44,603 bases of DNA, taken from the NCBI GenBank assembly GCA_002102555.1, contig MCFL01000197.1, forward strand, positions 1-44,603, written 5' to 3'. The position numbers were made by a program, and so were the translations under genes. Shown here piece by piece: positions 17,628 to 27,961 of the stretch; the stretch's first letter is position 1; each line of letters opens with the position of its first letter. The DNA is from Catenaria anguillulae PL171. Lineage: Eukaryota; Blastocladiomycota; Blastocladiomycetes; Blastocladiales; Catenariaceae. The notes beneath the pieces are model-generated. The model worked only from the letters and a program-made list of their open reading frames with translations. It was not told where the DNA came from and did not search any database.

Positions 17628-20600
17628 ATGGCCGCCGTCCCGCCTCCGCCGCCGCACTACAATGACCACGACCACCATCACCACCACCACCAGCACTCGC
17701 CCCACCACGACCCTGCTCGCCGCTTGGGCCTCTCGTGTACGGGTGGGCCGGGCATGTCCGCTGGCGGGGGCAGCGGTGGAGGTGCACTGCTGGCCACGCC
17801 TGCCTCCGACGACGATGATCCCGGTGATTTAAGCGGTTTTCATAGGAGTAGCAGTCGCGGGATTGGCGCTGACACGAGCTTACGAATAGTCAACTCGCAT
17901 CCCAAAGAACACGATAAAGACGACGTCAAAGCCAAAGCCAAAGCCAAAGCCAAAGCCAACGCCAACGCCAAAGGGAAACAACGCCCAGACGCTGCCGCCG
18001 CCGTCGCCTTCTTGTCGTCCATTGCCTTTCATCATCCTCATCAGCCGCAGTCACCGCCGCACGTTTCGGCCGTCCCGCAGCCGTCCTCTTCCTCCGTCGC
18101 TCCTGCCCCTGCACCTCTCACAACAGCAACAGTGGTGGTGGATCAACCACCATTCAAGGACGCTTCACGTCATGAGCAAACACCACCATCCATTGGCGCT
18201 TCGCCGACTCTGGTCGTCTCGGTCACTCAAAGTGCCGCAGAGTCACTCTCCTTGTCTCGATCGCCAAGGGACCGTGCCGCTATCTCGTTCCTCTCGGCCA
18301 TCGACTTTGGCAACCCTACGGCAGCACAAGCCATCGCTGCTACGGGCCCACCGGCCGCCTCGTTTGCATCCTCGGACCAATCTTCCACTCCCGCCACTGG
18401 CACGACGGGCACCTTGGATCATGCCACGCCCATTCTCGTGCCCGCTGCACCCATCGACGTGACTCCCGTCCTCGCTTCTCCGCGCACATTCCGATCCGCT
18501 CTGGCCTCACCACGCCTATCTGCTGCGGCCGCTGCTCGCTCGGTCCGCCGCAAGTTTCGCCTCGCCGTCAACCTCTCAACGGCATTTTCAAACCCATCGT
18601 CCTCTTCCAACCCGTCCTCTTCCAACCAACCTACACTTGCGCGCGGCGCTCCAGATCCAACATCATCGTTGGACCCACACCCGCTCTCCATCGACACTAC
18701 CGCCGCCATTCTGGCCTCGCCCGCTTCGGCCCTCGGCCCCTCTCCACGCACGGGCGGTCGTGCACCTTCACTGCTCTCTGCATCCTACGCACACTCGTCG
18801 CCATACCCTCTACCACTCTCTGCCTCTGCAGCAGACCACCCGTCAGTTTACCCGTCGTCGACGGCGGCATTCCGCGGCGGCACATACCACCCGACGGGCC
18901 CGCGCAGGTCGGCCTACCTCGTGCGCCCCTCATCTCTGCCCGTGGTCTGGTCGTCGCTGTTTCCATTTGACCGGCGCACCGCCCTGCCACTCGCCCCCTC
19001 GGCAGCCACCGCCGCCGCCATTGTCCCAGGCATGCACTCGCCATCCGCCTCAGCGCCACTTGCCGGCGCAGGCGGCGACTCGCTCGCCAGCCTGGCTGCG
19101 CCCATCCCGACTGCCGACGCGCCAACAAGCACGCCCGTCGTGGTGGGTATGGTGGCCGTTGTGGTGGCCGCGGCGCTCGACAAGGCAGGCAGGCGCACGT
19201 TGGGCGGGAGTGGCCGCCCCGCCGTGTCGTATGCGAGCATGCTGGCGCCCACGGGCGCACTGTGCAGCGAGATCGAGCGTCGCGCCGCGGCCGCCTTGGT
19301 GGTGGATGCCCATGCGGGCCTTGCGGGCGTGCCCACGGGTCAGAGTGTCACGGGCGGGGTGTTGGCCGCCGTCAGTGTCACTTCTGTCAACAAGGACGAC
19401 GTGATGTTGATGCCGCCGGTGGTGGGCGAATCATCCAGTGCCCTCGTGGCCGCCACGCACCACACCTTGGTCCCGCAAGCAGACGTGGTGTGTGACTTTA
19501 TGCTAGCGCGCGCCGCTGCGTGCTTGGACATGCTTGCCGGTACCGAGCGCGACTTTGCGTGCTCGCGCCGCGCCTCGGACGGGTCGGCCACGGCAGCGAG
19601 TTTGGACGCCGCGATTGAGGCATCGGCGGACACGCGCGACCGCGCCAATGTGGTCCAGATGGTGCATGCCACTTTGGTGGACGAGCTCGACCACCAGCAG
19701 CATTACCAGGCCGTGCTGCCTGCAACGGGCGCAGCAACCATGGCCAATGGCCGTATGGGTGCGGGTGCCGATTCTGCTCCCGACACGAACGGCAACGCGA
19801 GCAATTCGGCGGCCGCTATTGCCACTGCCAAGCCGCCGCGCGGTACGACGCTCTTGCAAGTCATGTATGACGCCGCACAGCTCGACGATCCCGCTCTCAC
19901 CACGGGCAGGCACAAGACGGTCATTTCGTTGCCCGGCATGATGGGCTCCATCTTGCAGTACACGCGACCCAGCGACTTGAAGAAGGAGTTGAATGAAAAG
20001 TTTCGCCAGACACATCCAGAGGTCGACCCGAGCTTGACCTTGTCGCAGATTCGCAACTTGAAGCGCAGGTTGATTGATGTTGGAAATCACTTTGTACGTT
20101 TCGTTTCGTTTCGTTTCGTTTCGTTTCGTTTCGTTTCGTTTCGTTTCGTTTCGTTTCGTTTCGTTTCGTTTCGTTTCGTTTCGTTTCTTTGGACGTTGGG
20201 CTTGCTCATTCAACATGTCGTCGTCGGAAACAGAACTTGGAAGTGTCGAGTCTCGCAAAGGCATTTGTGTATTTTGAAAAACTCGTTCTCAAGGTCCGAC
20301 TTTTTCATTGTCCCTTTTTTTTGTGCGTAACCCGCGTTCTCACACCTTGAAAACAATCAAACAGCGCGCCGTCATCAAATCCAACCGCCGGCTCGTCGGC
20401 GCCATTTGCCTGCTGCTCGCCTGCAAAGTCAATGAGCCAAAGGAATCGCTCAACATTGGGCAACTGCTCGAGGCCATGGCAAAGGCCCTTGGCAAGGTCA
20501 GCGTAAAGGACATGCGTGACAATGAGTTTGCCGTGTTTGCCCAGCTCGAGTTCAACTTGTACTTGCCGCAGCACGAGTTTATGCCGCATTTTGAGCGCAT

Positions 20601-20714
20601 TTGTGCCATCAAAGGTATGTGCTCTCTGTCGCATCACACAAAATGAACGTGCGACTGACTTTGGATTTCGCGTGTCGTGTAGACATTACGAGTTTACAGG
20701 ATTACATTTCGTAA
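17628..20714 (+). CDS. CABLES-like cyclin-box protein (4 exons)
   Basis: Exons are 17628-20093, 20234-20293, 20365-20614 and 20683-20714, with frame kept at all junctions, giving about 935 residues. The start (MAAVPPPPPHYN) follows GCCGGAGAG; an in-frame Met at 17367 would add 87 less convincing residues. The first 750 residues are Ala/Ser/Pro-rich and disordered, with a His tract and a Lys-Ala repeat. The C-terminus carries the CABLES signature: PSDLKKELNEKF, then LTLSQIRNLKRRL, then AKAFVYFEKLVLK, then NRRLVGAICLLLACKVNEP and FAQLEFNLYLPQHEFMPHF. Animal CABLES1/2 are cyclin-box adaptors that bind CDKs and Abl. The fungal role is unknown but probably involves a CDK. Intron 1 (20094-20233) holds a TTTCG array. 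Intron 2 has the unusual donor GTCCGA. Confidence 0.85.
17928..17972 (+). repeat. AAAGCC hexamer repeat inside the CABLES-like gene
   Basis: About five AAAGCC units followed by AACGCC variants encode a (Lys-Ala)n then (Asn-Ala)n tract within the disordered N-terminal region. It is a coding minisatellite likely to vary in length between strains. Confidence 0.85.
20097..20187 (+). repeat. TTTCG pentanucleotide microsatellite filling intron 1 of the CABLES-like gene
   Basis: About 18 perfect CGTTT units (91 bp) begin three bases after the intron's GTA and make up about two thirds of the 140-bp intron. The repeat also reads open as a (Phe-Val-Ser-Phe-Arg) peptide, so an automatic gene call could extend through it. 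The spliced frame restores a strong CABLES match and is preferred. Confidence 0.95.
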
Positions 20715-22352
20715 TCCCGCCAACGGTATTCCATTCTTGGGTCGTGTGCTTGAGATCCTGTTGTGTCAAGTTGATCCATTCGTTCATTTCACTCCCGCCG
20801 TTTGTTGATGTTTGTTGTATACACGAATTTCCTCTTTGTTGTGCCTTTTTTTTTTTTCGACTTTCATGTGGGCGCGGTTGGACGCTCGAAACTCGCCAAT
20901 TATTACAAGAGTTGACTTTGGAAGTGCCCTGCGAGACGATCTTGCCCTTCATCAGCGCCAAGTAACAAATAGCAATGCTATTTATATACATATACTTGCC
21001 GACTGAAGCATTGAACCATAACAGAAAGCCAGCAGAGACGAAGCAGTCATGGAATCAACAGGACAGAAATCAACAAAGAAGCATGGGTGGACGCGCCTCA
21101 TCCCATCGCACAATCGATGAAAAAGCTGTGCTCCGACTGGATCGGTGGATCCATACAGGCCGATTGAAATCTGGCCTACCTGGCACTGACGCGCGAATGG
21201 TCAGATAGCTGTCCCTCATGCCTCAGTGAGCGACGCAATCAGCCACAATCGCTTGACTACGACTGGCAGGCAATTGGCCATGCGGCTATGTCGACCGACG
21301 CTGGCGCTCGCTGCGTCGCAAGAGAGAAAGAGTTGAGTGCTTGCGAGCTGGACGGACGCCTTTGGACTCGTTCCGTTGAGCGAGAGCCAGAGCGCCAGCA
21401 TTGCCGACAGAAGGACCATTCAGCAACAGCTGCGTGTCGTCATTGGGCTCGAGTCTGCTCGATTGCGACGATTTTGTCTCATGGTGCAGGGTGCGACGTG
21501 GGTAACCAACAAAGCTATTTGATAACGGCACCACAATCATTCCCTCACATTCATTTCGTACCGGTCCCATCACCATGGAGCAGAATCACGAGTCCTAATA
21601 GCATGATCCCGATGCATTGAGCCGGCGCATGTCTTTGCCCGTCGACCCCTCGGCGTCACCAACCCTGCCGGCCCATGCCAATTCCCAAACCCGCCGATGT
21701 ACCAACTGCTCTTGTCGGGTCTGGCACATGGTGCCGTGTCTGCTCGGAAACCACCAACGGCCCCATCGATACTGCCCTACATCCAGTGCGACCTCACAGT
21801 AGCGATCACCTGCGCGTGTGACTGCCTGTGCAACCAAGCGACAGCGCCACATGGGCGCGATGCAAAGAAGAGCTTCAGATTGCCTTCGACCTGTCAAAGT
21901 CGGCTGGCGGCCCCGTTTGTGTTGTCAAGGGACGTTGAGCCGTTGAGGGACGCGACTGATTCGGAGATCAAGTTGGACGTCGCAGCCTTGTGGGTGGATT
22001 ACTCGGAGCGAGAGAGGTAGCTGCATTTTGTTTGCATGCCGGGAGTGGGCAATGTATCCGATGTCAATTCCTTTCTCGTGCTTCTGGAAATGTTGTGCTT
22101 CAACATGTGAGCAGTGTTTCACGCACTATGGCTGCTTTGGACAAGTGGGTTTGGTTAGGTGACTTGTGGACGGGCAGAATTACTGTTGAAATCGCTATGC
22201 CAAGTGAAAGAGATGTGGCCAGTTAAAGAAACTGAATGCAAATGGCGACAAAAAATACAGGATGGATGCTAGACAAGCCAAGACAATAACACAGTACAAA
22301 GTGACACTTTCAACAACAAGTATCACGGCCATTCACCTGGCGTAGGCCATGC
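20715..22352. other. Gene-poor stretch with scattered coding-like fragments
   Basis: No supported gene. Short plus-strand stretches look coding-like, notably about 21337-21522 (RTIQQQLRVVIGLESARLRR) and about 21697-22020 (RLAAPFVLSRDVEPLRDATD), but in different frames and without recognisable domains. They may be remnants of one decayed gene. The first 250 bp should contain the 3' end signals of the CABLES-like transcript. Confidence 0.35.
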
Positions 22353-23537
22353 TCATCGCCATCCAGTCCTTCGCACATCACAACAAACAGGATGACACCA
22401 TGTGGGAAACGGGCGGCCACCTTGACCCTTGGTCGTCGAGCGCAGCGTATTGGCGCTCACCTCGAGTTCCTCGGCCAGTACTGACATGATGGGCCCGCCG
22501 GCAATGTAGCCTTCCTCGGACCCACGGGTGTCAATGATGGCAATGCCATCTCGGTTGGCGTAGAATGGTTTGACACGCTCACGCGCCTTGGGAATGGCCG
22601 GAATCGGCAGGTTGGCGAATGCACCGGCGGCAATCCGCTCGTGCGCGTGGTTGTACTTGACCACGAGGGCGTTCCAACGGGCTGGGTTTGCCAGGTGGCG
22701 GTGGATGCGGACCATGTGGGCCACGAAGTGGTCCAACTCGTGGTCCTTCTTGGCGGCATTGCAGCCCCAGCAGCAGTCGTACGAGTTTCGAGGCAAGTAC
22801 CCGTGGTTGCTGTGCTTGCGGTCAACGCCCAAGCGCAACTCGGGCGTGTCCTCGGGGCGGCGCTCACAAATGTAGCACCGCGCCACTCCACGTGCCTCCC
22901 GCTCGCGCAGCTCCTGGTACCGGGCTTGGCGCTCGACCTCGTTCTTGTCGACGAGGTAGCTCGACACGCCGCCAGAGGTCATCTTGGTGGACGGCGGCGG
23001 CAGCGAGACATCAATCTTGGTTTCCCATTGGGTGGCGATCCGGTCGGCAAGAGCACGAAACTCGGTGATTGCAGCATCACACCGAGCCAGGTTGCAGATG
23101 GCGCACGCAGTCACCACATTGGCGAGGCAATACGGGCCATTGGGAACGAGGCGGTCGGGACCGTTTACCTTTTCGGGCGTGCACTCGCATCCACAATATG
23201 TGCACGCCTGCACCACGAGCTCGCGCAGCTGATCGAGCGCGCTTGTGTCCACGGGGATCTGGTGACGGGCGGCGCGGTACACCAACGACGATATGCGCTG
23301 GCGGGGTGAAACGACGCTGGCAGTGGTATGGCGTGGGCACTTTTGAGCGGGAGTACCGGGGCCACTGTGTGCCGCGGCTGCAAACGCAACACCATCGTCG
23401 CCGACCATGACCGGCTCGGGGCGCTTTCGAGCACGGCACGTGGATTCGTCGGCGGCCGTCTCTTGCCCAGGTGCTTGATAGGCAGGCGGTTCTGGTGCAC
23501 CTGGCTCGTCACCATGTGTCGTCAACTTGGTCGCCAA
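22353..23537 (-). CDS. HNH-endonuclease-like protein with two zinc-type HNH modules
   Basis: A 394-codon open frame. Module 1 (about residues 112-150) reads CTYCG, then NGPDRLVPNGPYCLANVVTA, then CAIC-N. Module 2 (about 221-262) reads CYICE, then GVDRKHSNHGYLPRNSYDCC, then GCNAAK. Both follow the CxxC ... NGxDRx ... GYxxxNxxxCCxxCNxxK layout of HNH nucleases found in large DNA viruses, phages and homing elements. The C-terminal segment (EELEVSANTLRSTTK) resembles a NUMOD-type helix-turn-helix that would bind DNA. The open frame continues upstream of the first Met, and coding-like sequence lies at 23540-23830 in other frames (for example HHFPSMTEFARFVDCERTTK), so the true 5' end or extra exons are unresolved. 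Residues encoded by 22417-22890 are duplicated at 27115-27574. Origin by transfer from a virus or mobile intron is plausible but not shown. Whether it is active cannot be judged here. Confidence 0.6.
   Translation of the reverse strand: MATKLTTHGDEPGAPEPPAYQAPGQETAADESTCRARKRPEPVMVGDDGVAFAAAAHSGPGTPAQKCPRHTTASVVSPRQRISSLVYRAARHQIPVDTSALDQLRELVVQACTYCGCECTPEKVNGPDRLVPNGPYCLANVVTACAICNLARCDAAITEFRALADRIATQWETKIDVSLPPPSTKMTSGGVSSYLVDKNEVERQARYQELREREARGVARCYICERRPEDTPELRLGVDRKHSNHGYLPRNSYDCCWGCNAAKKDHELDHFVAHMVRIHRHLANPARWNALVVKYNHAHERIAAGAFANLPIPAIPKARERVKPFYANRDGIAIIDTRGSEEGYIAGGPIMSVLAEELEVSANTLRSTTKGQGGRPFPTWCHPVCCDVRRTGWR
22417..22890 (-). repeat. Duplicated block, copy 1 (HNH gene)
   Basis: About 470 bp nearly identical to 27115-27574 on the same strand. 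It covers module 2 and the conserved C-terminal region. Both borders are sharp: outside them the two loci share nothing I can see. Confidence 0.85.
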
Positions 23538-25457
23538 GGTGTTTCGTGGCTTGTTTGACGCGCGGATCGTATGGCAAGTGCTGTTGGACGCGATTTGCTC
23601 GTTGCGGAGGATTGCTACTTGGTTGCCGGTGGTGGGCGAATCTTGATGGCGTTTCCACCAACAATCTTTGCGAAGTATCGGTCCGAGTTGTTGAGCTTGG
23701 TCTCACCCTTCTTCGTGGTGCTCTTTGCGCTTGACCTTGGTTGTGCGCTCACAGTCCACAAAGCGAGCAAATTCAGTCATCGATGGAAAGTGGTGGACGG
23801 GCATGTGCGAATCGTGGAAACATTGGGCTGATGTTGCAATTTCGTGAGTGAGTCATCCGAGAGACTCCGAGAGACTCCAAGAGAAAGGAAGACAGTGCAT
23901 ACGTTGGTCAAGCGTGGTCGAGCGGGGGAAGTAGCCTGGAAAAGATCACAGGAAATGTGTGGGACAAACTCAACTGACTGGTACATTTCAGTTTGATGAG
24001 GTGCTTTGAGATGCGTAAACGGTCCGCTGGTTCCCCGGCAGAGAATATGTGCGAACGTTGCCTGTTACGCTATTGCCTCTGTTGTATTGAAGGCTGTGTG
24101 AACATGCCAAAGTAAGCGACGATCCAATGGAAACAGTAACAGAGACTGGATAACTGACCTTGATCAAGGATAGGACGGGTGAGACACATTGTGAGGCTAC
24201 CTCCCAACTCGGATACGTACGTGAGAGCGACCGCGTATGCCAAGGAAGGGTTGAGATATCCATGTACATCGTGGATTGCGGCTTGCGGTCGCAAGCGCAT
24301 GCTGCCGCTATGGCCGCTTAGTTGATCTTCTTTCTGATACGCCCTGGTAGGTGGGCGGGGTGGGTGGGGTGCGCCGGCCCTTTATCCATTTTTCATTCGA
24401 GTGAGACCTTGGGAACCAAGCAATGAATCGAATTGCAATGCTTGTGCGATCGCGTGCGGTCATGGTAACAGATCACGTGTGTCTCACTCGGTCACCAGAT
24501 CCTCATGCCGATCCGTCCCACAGACGAGGTCTCGCAGCCATCACCAAAGAGCAACTCGAGTGACGGAACACCCATAAAATCCGTCGCGGATCTACTCTTT
24601 CTGGGAGAGGATTTCTCAAGCAGCCACGAGTTTAGCTCAGACCGAATTCGCTTTTCGCCTTTTACTAAGAGCTACCGTGAGATAAACTCGCTATAGTGGC
24701 TTACACGAATTTTTGAAAAATCCAACACTTTGGGTAGTTCCACTGCTGTTTTATCCCGTACCTGAGGAATGACACATTTCCCAACGATGCTTTGCTGTGA
24801 TGATTGGCTTTTCACAGACCTGTTCTGTAATGTATGCATGCAAGAAACATGACATGCGCATGTGGATATGTAGCCGCCTCTTTCTGAGATATTGCATTGA
24901 TCAGTCTTCGTGTTCAACATACCACAACTCGATTGCTAGATTATGATTTCGCACTCCCAAGTTTGATCCGGCGGTGGTCTGATTCGCCACCTGCCGCTGG
25001 TATAGGACGGGAGAAGATTTCTCGTCTCAAACATGTATACGAACTTCGTCGACACTCTTGCTCGCTTAAGAATTGAACAGTACACATTTAGCACTGCCTC
25101 TCTCTCCTTTTCGTTTACTCATAACGGCCAACGGCTTTCAATGGATTCCGTTCACATGTGTATGTACCCACTGCCCTCGCACTTGTCATCTCGTCCGACT
25201 GCCCCGACGTCCCGCCACCGAGCGGCGCAAGATCACCTGCCAGTATCGGCCGTTCGTCCGACCGCGTGCAACTGGACCGAATCCGAGTGTTTCGGTCTCA
25301 CGCCAATCTTCAAACCGACGTCGTTCATTCTTGCAGGGCCCTGGTTCTTGCCTCCTGCTGTCCTTGCGGTCACGGAATCGACCTACCAAACGTCGTTCTT
25401 CAGTTGCAGTTCGCTCGGGTGGTTGCTTCAATCGTGGATCCTGCTGCTCTTGCATTC
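23538..25457. other. Spacer with possible HNH 5' sequence and small unassigned frames
   Basis: 23540-23830 probably belongs to the 5' part of the HNH gene (minus strand). A 63-codon plus-strand frame at 24505-24696 (MPIRPTDEVSQPSPKSNSSD) is unrecognised. 25033-25457 is coding-like in several plus-strand frames and may hold upstream exons of the orphan gene that follows. No RNA gene was seen. Confidence 0.35.
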
Positions 25458-26805
25458 ATGACCCTCACCAGCCAGCTCCAGGCGGCCATGACGCAGGAAC
25501 AACAGCTGGAGTCATCCCGCCTCGACCTGTCATCGGATCTGCGCCCGCTCGTCATGCCCGATGACGCGGAAATTGTCACTATGAGAAAGGACTTGAGCGA
25601 ACTCATGCAAGATATTGACCGCACACTCTCGTCCCTTCTTGCTCGATCTGCCTCGCCCGACGACTTTCGCGCCACTTTCCTTCATCACCGCATTGCTGTT
25701 GTCCTCTCTTCCATTGTACGTCGTCACTTGCCTTTTGTATTGTCATAAAGTTGGTGCATGAATCTCAGCTGACTCGCCTCATCGCGTTTTTCAGAGCACT
25801 GATGTATTGCAACAGATGCTGGCCGTGCTTGCTGACTGTTCCCGGCTTGAACTGCCGCAGCTCAAGCGGATCGGTCGCAAGGTTGCGGCCGTGTACACGG
25901 TCATGGAACGAGACGCCGTGAGTTGTTTCGGCCATGTGGACGCGGCGGTAGCGTTGCCCGAGTTTCGCGTTGCCGCTTGGTTGCATGAGTTGTTTGACGC
26001 GACTCGTGCGGCCGTGCAAGCTGCTGTCGGATCGAGCAGTCCACTATTGCGTGATGCGCGATATTCGCTCCCGGCCGCTTCGACGCCATCATCGACATCA
26101 TCATCGCCGTCTTTGCCACACCCTGGCCTCAACAACTCGTTTTCGTCGCCCACGACGCAGCAGGACATCACCCACCATGCCGACACGATCCCTTTCCCGC
26201 CTGGGACGTACGACCTGTCTGCTCCTTGGGTCGCCCATCTCTTCATCCCGACATCCTTGTTCCCTATCCCTTCCCGAACTCGATCCGCCACACCCGAGTC
26301 TCTCATTCCCTCTTCCTCATCTGTCGACGCCACCCAGCACCATGACCACGACTCGCAGTCTCCTATTTCCCTCGGCCGAGTTGCTCCAAGCGCCGAAGAT
26401 TTGCCATCATCCCAGTCCAACGGGAGCGCCGGCCGCCATCAAGCGGAAGTAGGAGGTGGCCTTGTTGATGTAGGACCGCCCCCACCCATTGGCCCAGCAC
26501 GATTGAGGGACGCATTTCAAACGATCTCCAATCGGGTGACGGCTGGCATGATGGAAGTGGATGCGTGGGAAAGGCAACAAGGCATGGAGGTGGCGCACGA
26601 TGAGGATCAGCAGCTACCTGATGCCGTGCTGGCCAGGATTGAGCATTTGAGGGCATTGGTCCACCCCATCACGTCGTCCGCCTCTATCAGCAATCGGCTG
26701 CGTTCCGACATGGACGAGATGGTTGTGGCCAGTGCATGTCATTGCATGATGACGGACTCAGAGGTCATGACTGCCATTGCCGGTATGTGGGTGAGGGGAG
26801 AATGA
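25458..26805 (+). CDS. Orphan gene, alpha-helical and disordered (2 exons)
   Basis: Exon 1 ends at 25715 and exon 2 starts at 25795. The 79-bp intron has donor GTACGT and acceptor TTTTTCAG in phase 0. The chosen start is MTLTSQLQAAMT; the frame is open back to 25158 and beyond, so an earlier start or further exons are possible. From this start the product has about 422 residues. Residues 1-170 are helical (for example DLSELMQDIDRTLSSLLARS and LQQMLAVLADCSRLELPQLK), 175-300 are Ser/Pro/His-rich and disordered, and the C-terminus is again helical. I do not recognise the family. A GTATGTG near 26784 could be a donor to a further short exon from about 26840. It sits between the two HNH copies. 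Confidence 0.55.
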
Positions 26806-26976
26806 GCCTGCATCAATACACTTATCATTGTGGATATCAGCTTCGTTGTGTTGGAAATTTGATGTGTGGGAACTGGCACAAACAAGTGATCAAACCAACA
26901 CGAACGAGAAAAGAACAAAAAAAGGAAAAATGACGACAATGAAATGATAATGAAACCCCGGCGCCACCTCAAGCAT

Positions 26977-27574
26977 TCAAAAATTCCACTTGCCATGCCA
27001 CAGTTTCCGCACAGTGGCAATCACCACCCGCTGGTGGGCCGAATCCAGCATGCTCTCGAGCGTCCATGCCATCTCAGACGGGACGCGAACAAGACGGAAA
27101 GGACCAATCATCCGACCACCTTGCACCTTGGTCGTCGAGCGCAGCGTATTGGCGCTCACCTCGAGTTCCTCGGCCAGCACTGACATGATGGGCCCGCCGG
27201 CAATGTAGCCTTCCTCGGACCCACGGGCGTCAATGATGGCAATGCCATCTCGGTTGGCGTAGAACGGTTTGACACGCTCACGCGCCTCGGGAATGGCCGG
27301 AATCGGCAGGTTGGCGAATGCACCGGCGGCAATCCGCTCGTGCGCGTGCTGGTACTTGACCACGAGGGCGTTCCAACGGGCTGGGTTTGCCAGGTGGCGG
27401 TGGATGCGGACCATGTGGGCAACGAAGTGGTCCAACTCGTGGTCCTACCCCAGCAGCAGTCGTGCGAGTTCCGCGGCAAGTACCCGTGGTTACTGTTGCT
27501 TCCGGTCAACGCCCAAGCGCAACTCGGGAGTGTCATTGGGGCGGCGCCCACAAATGTAGCACCGCGCCGCTCCA
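26977..27574 (-). pseudogene. Partial second copy of the HNH-like gene
   Basis: Same strand as the first copy and about 4.7 kb away. It contains the second HNH module region and the conserved C-terminal half (VAHMVRIHRHLANPARWNAL; EELEVSANTLRSTTK), but the first module and N-terminus are absent and it looks broken. Its C-terminal tail (MAWTLESMLDSAHQRVVIAT, ending WHGKWNF) differs from that of copy 1 after the shared block and reads like a natural end, so it may preserve the ancestral terminus. It is probably non-functional. High identity of the shared block implies a fairly recent duplication or gene conversion. Confidence 0.75.
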
Positions 27575-27961
27575 CTTTTTCCCTGCCTCATCCGCTGACG
27601 GTGCCCACCACTGTGACCATTTCGCCGAGTCTCCTCTTGACCTCGGCCTTGTCGCTCCAAGCGGCCGCGCATCAACCAACCATGTTGACCACGGTGTCTG
27701 TCGTCGAACATGCTGCAAAGGGTTGAGACTCGCAGAGTTTCCCTACTCAAAATGTCCCCTATTTTTGTTTCGTTTCAATATATAGCTTTACGCCCTTTCT
27801 TTGACTCGCATTGCCCAAGTTGAGATCGGTGGCACGACCTGGCTTGGTTCGCCCATCACGACCAATGAAACTCGATGTATACTGTGTTAACACGATGTTT
27901 ATGTTTGACGGTTGTTGCGAGGCACTCCATGCACTCTCCATGCACGCCAGCTTGACATACA
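27575..27961. other. Intergenic spacer upstream of RABGGTA
   Basis: I see no gene. It contains the border of the duplicated HNH block, a T-rich segment around 27760-27800 and the presumed promoter of the gene starting at 27962. Confidence 0.4.

Noticed and set aside
20094-20330. Phe/Arg/Ser repeat tail as a genuine C-terminus of the CABLES-like protein
   Set aside because: A GTACGT donor precedes it, and splicing restores the conserved FVYFEKL and following cyclin-box residues.
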